DNA of 57,126 bases, taken from Bacteroidota bacterium. GTDB lineage: Bacteria > Bacteroidota > Bacteroidia > Chitinophagales > Chitinophagaceae. The notes beneath the pieces are model-generated. The model was not told where the DNA came from and did not search any database. It saw nothing but the letters and a program-made list of their open reading frames with translations. The stretch lies in contig JABDAZ010000015.1 in assembly GCA_013288945.1 (NCBI GenBank), positions 1-57,126 of the forward strand. Reading direction: 5' to 3'. This document shows positions 56,921 through 57,126 of the stretch, one piece after another. Both the position numbers and the translations under genes were made by a program. Positions within the stretch are counted from its first letter, which is position 1. Each line of letters begins with the position of its first letter.

Positions 56921-56944
56921 AAATATTTATTAATAAGATTTTGT

Positions 56945-56970
56945 AAAGGCTGGATTTTTATCCAGCCTTT
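56945..56970 (+). terminator. Terminator of the efflux operon
   Basis: AAAGGCTGGAT (56945-56955) and ATCCAGCCTTT (56960-56970) form an exact 11-bp stem around a TTTT loop, followed by T-rich DNA. It lies 25 bp after the last efflux gene. Confidence 0.92.
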
Positions 56971-57007
56971 TATTTTATACAATTTTATTTTTTAGCGACA
57001 TTAAATT

Positions 57008-57015
57008 TACCTTTC
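57008..57015 (+). promoter_or_regulatory. Candidate -7 promoter element for the last, partial gene
   Basis: TACCTTTC differs by one base from TAnnTTTG. It lies 18 bp before the ATG at 57034 and 38 bp after the efflux terminator. Confidence 0.45.
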
Positions 57016-57033
57016 GTTATAAAAAATAAAAAC

Positions 57034-57126
57034 ATGAAAATTGTAAAATATTTTATTGCAATAATAATTTCTGTGTGTTGTTTTTTTCATGTGAATGCGC
57101 AAAGTATTGCTGCTGCCCCCGAATTT
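57034..57126 (+). CDS. 5' end of a gene for a secreted protein
   Basis: The first 31 codons read as a signal peptide: 'MKIVKYFIAIIISVCCFFHV' followed by NAQ, with a likely cleavage after residue 23. The gene runs out of the window. It starts after its own promoter element. It carries a TGCCCCC run at 57114, like the efflux genes just upstream. Nothing further can be said about function. Confidence 0.65.
   Translation, partial: MKIVKYFIAIIISVCCFFHVNAQSIAAAPEF

Noticed and set aside
1-57126. tRNA, rRNA, integrase or insertion-sequence transposase genes
   Set aside because: I looked for cloverleaf 3' ends, conserved rRNA stretches and transposase motifs and saw none; a covariance-model scan would be needed to exclude small RNAs.

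Overview
The window is AT-rich chromosomal DNA of a Bacteroidota bacterium, most likely a member of the Chitinophagaceae or a close relative. The evidence is a set of lineage-typical genes: gldJ, porV and a PorP/SprF protein of gliding and type IX secretion, bshA of bacillithiol synthesis, a DUF4292 lipoprotein next to dut, LytTR two-component genes, and promoters with the Bacteroidota TAnnTTTG element. Genus and species cannot be read from the sequence. No rRNA, tRNA, CRISPR array, integrase or transposase was seen.

Layout. 0-3 kb: the end of an ABC-2 exporter, a small secreted protein between two inverted copies of a dispersed repeat, and a TIGR01777 epimerase. 3-6.5 kb: trmD, a LolA-like periplasmic protein and adenine deaminase. 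6.7-9.9 kb: a LiaF-like membrane protein, a DUF4288 protein and a LytS/LytTR two-component pair. 9.9-21.8 kb: housekeeping genes (anmK, upp, AAG glycosylase, a tetrapyrrole-type methylase, an M28 peptidase, bshA, an EnvC-like protein, a DUF4292 lipoprotein, dut, ispF) and a PorP/SprF protein. 21.9-26.4 kb: porV, gldJ and murF. 26.7-33.7 kb: a large outer-membrane protein, a small stress-type operon (YtxH, holin-like and one unknown), an AI-2E family transporter and an MlaE-MlaF-MlaD lipid transporter. 33.9-45.7 kb: three sensor kinases, a lone receiver, a sigma-54 activator and several tiny envelope or stress proteins (CsbD, an lmo0937-type 49-residue membrane protein, a YXWGXW lipoprotein, a heptad-repeat lipoprotein), plus a sedolisin peptidase. 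45.7-50.2 kb: a 2-hydroxyacid dehydrogenase, a subtilisin-like peptidase, an aldo/keto reductase and a DUF1232 protein. 50.4-57 kb: a TetR regulator followed by a complete RND tripartite efflux operon.

The most unusual content is repeated DNA rather than genes. (1) The palindrome ATTAAT is several-fold to tenfold more frequent than base composition predicts, in coding and intergenic DNA alike. (2) Many intergenic regions hold degenerate arrays with a strict 7-bp period, often in inverted pairs. One lies in frame inside anmK and adds about 33 residues. (3) A dispersed element of about 45 bp occurs four times. (4) Three stress-type transcription units share a TTGGCA element about 61-65 bp before the start codon, next to an NtrC-family activator that carries GAFTGA. 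(5) G/C runs of five or more appear, as far as I could read, only in the last 5 kb, from the RND pump onward.

All statements come from reading the sequence. No database search or statistical calculation was run; counts were made by eye on the stated stretches.
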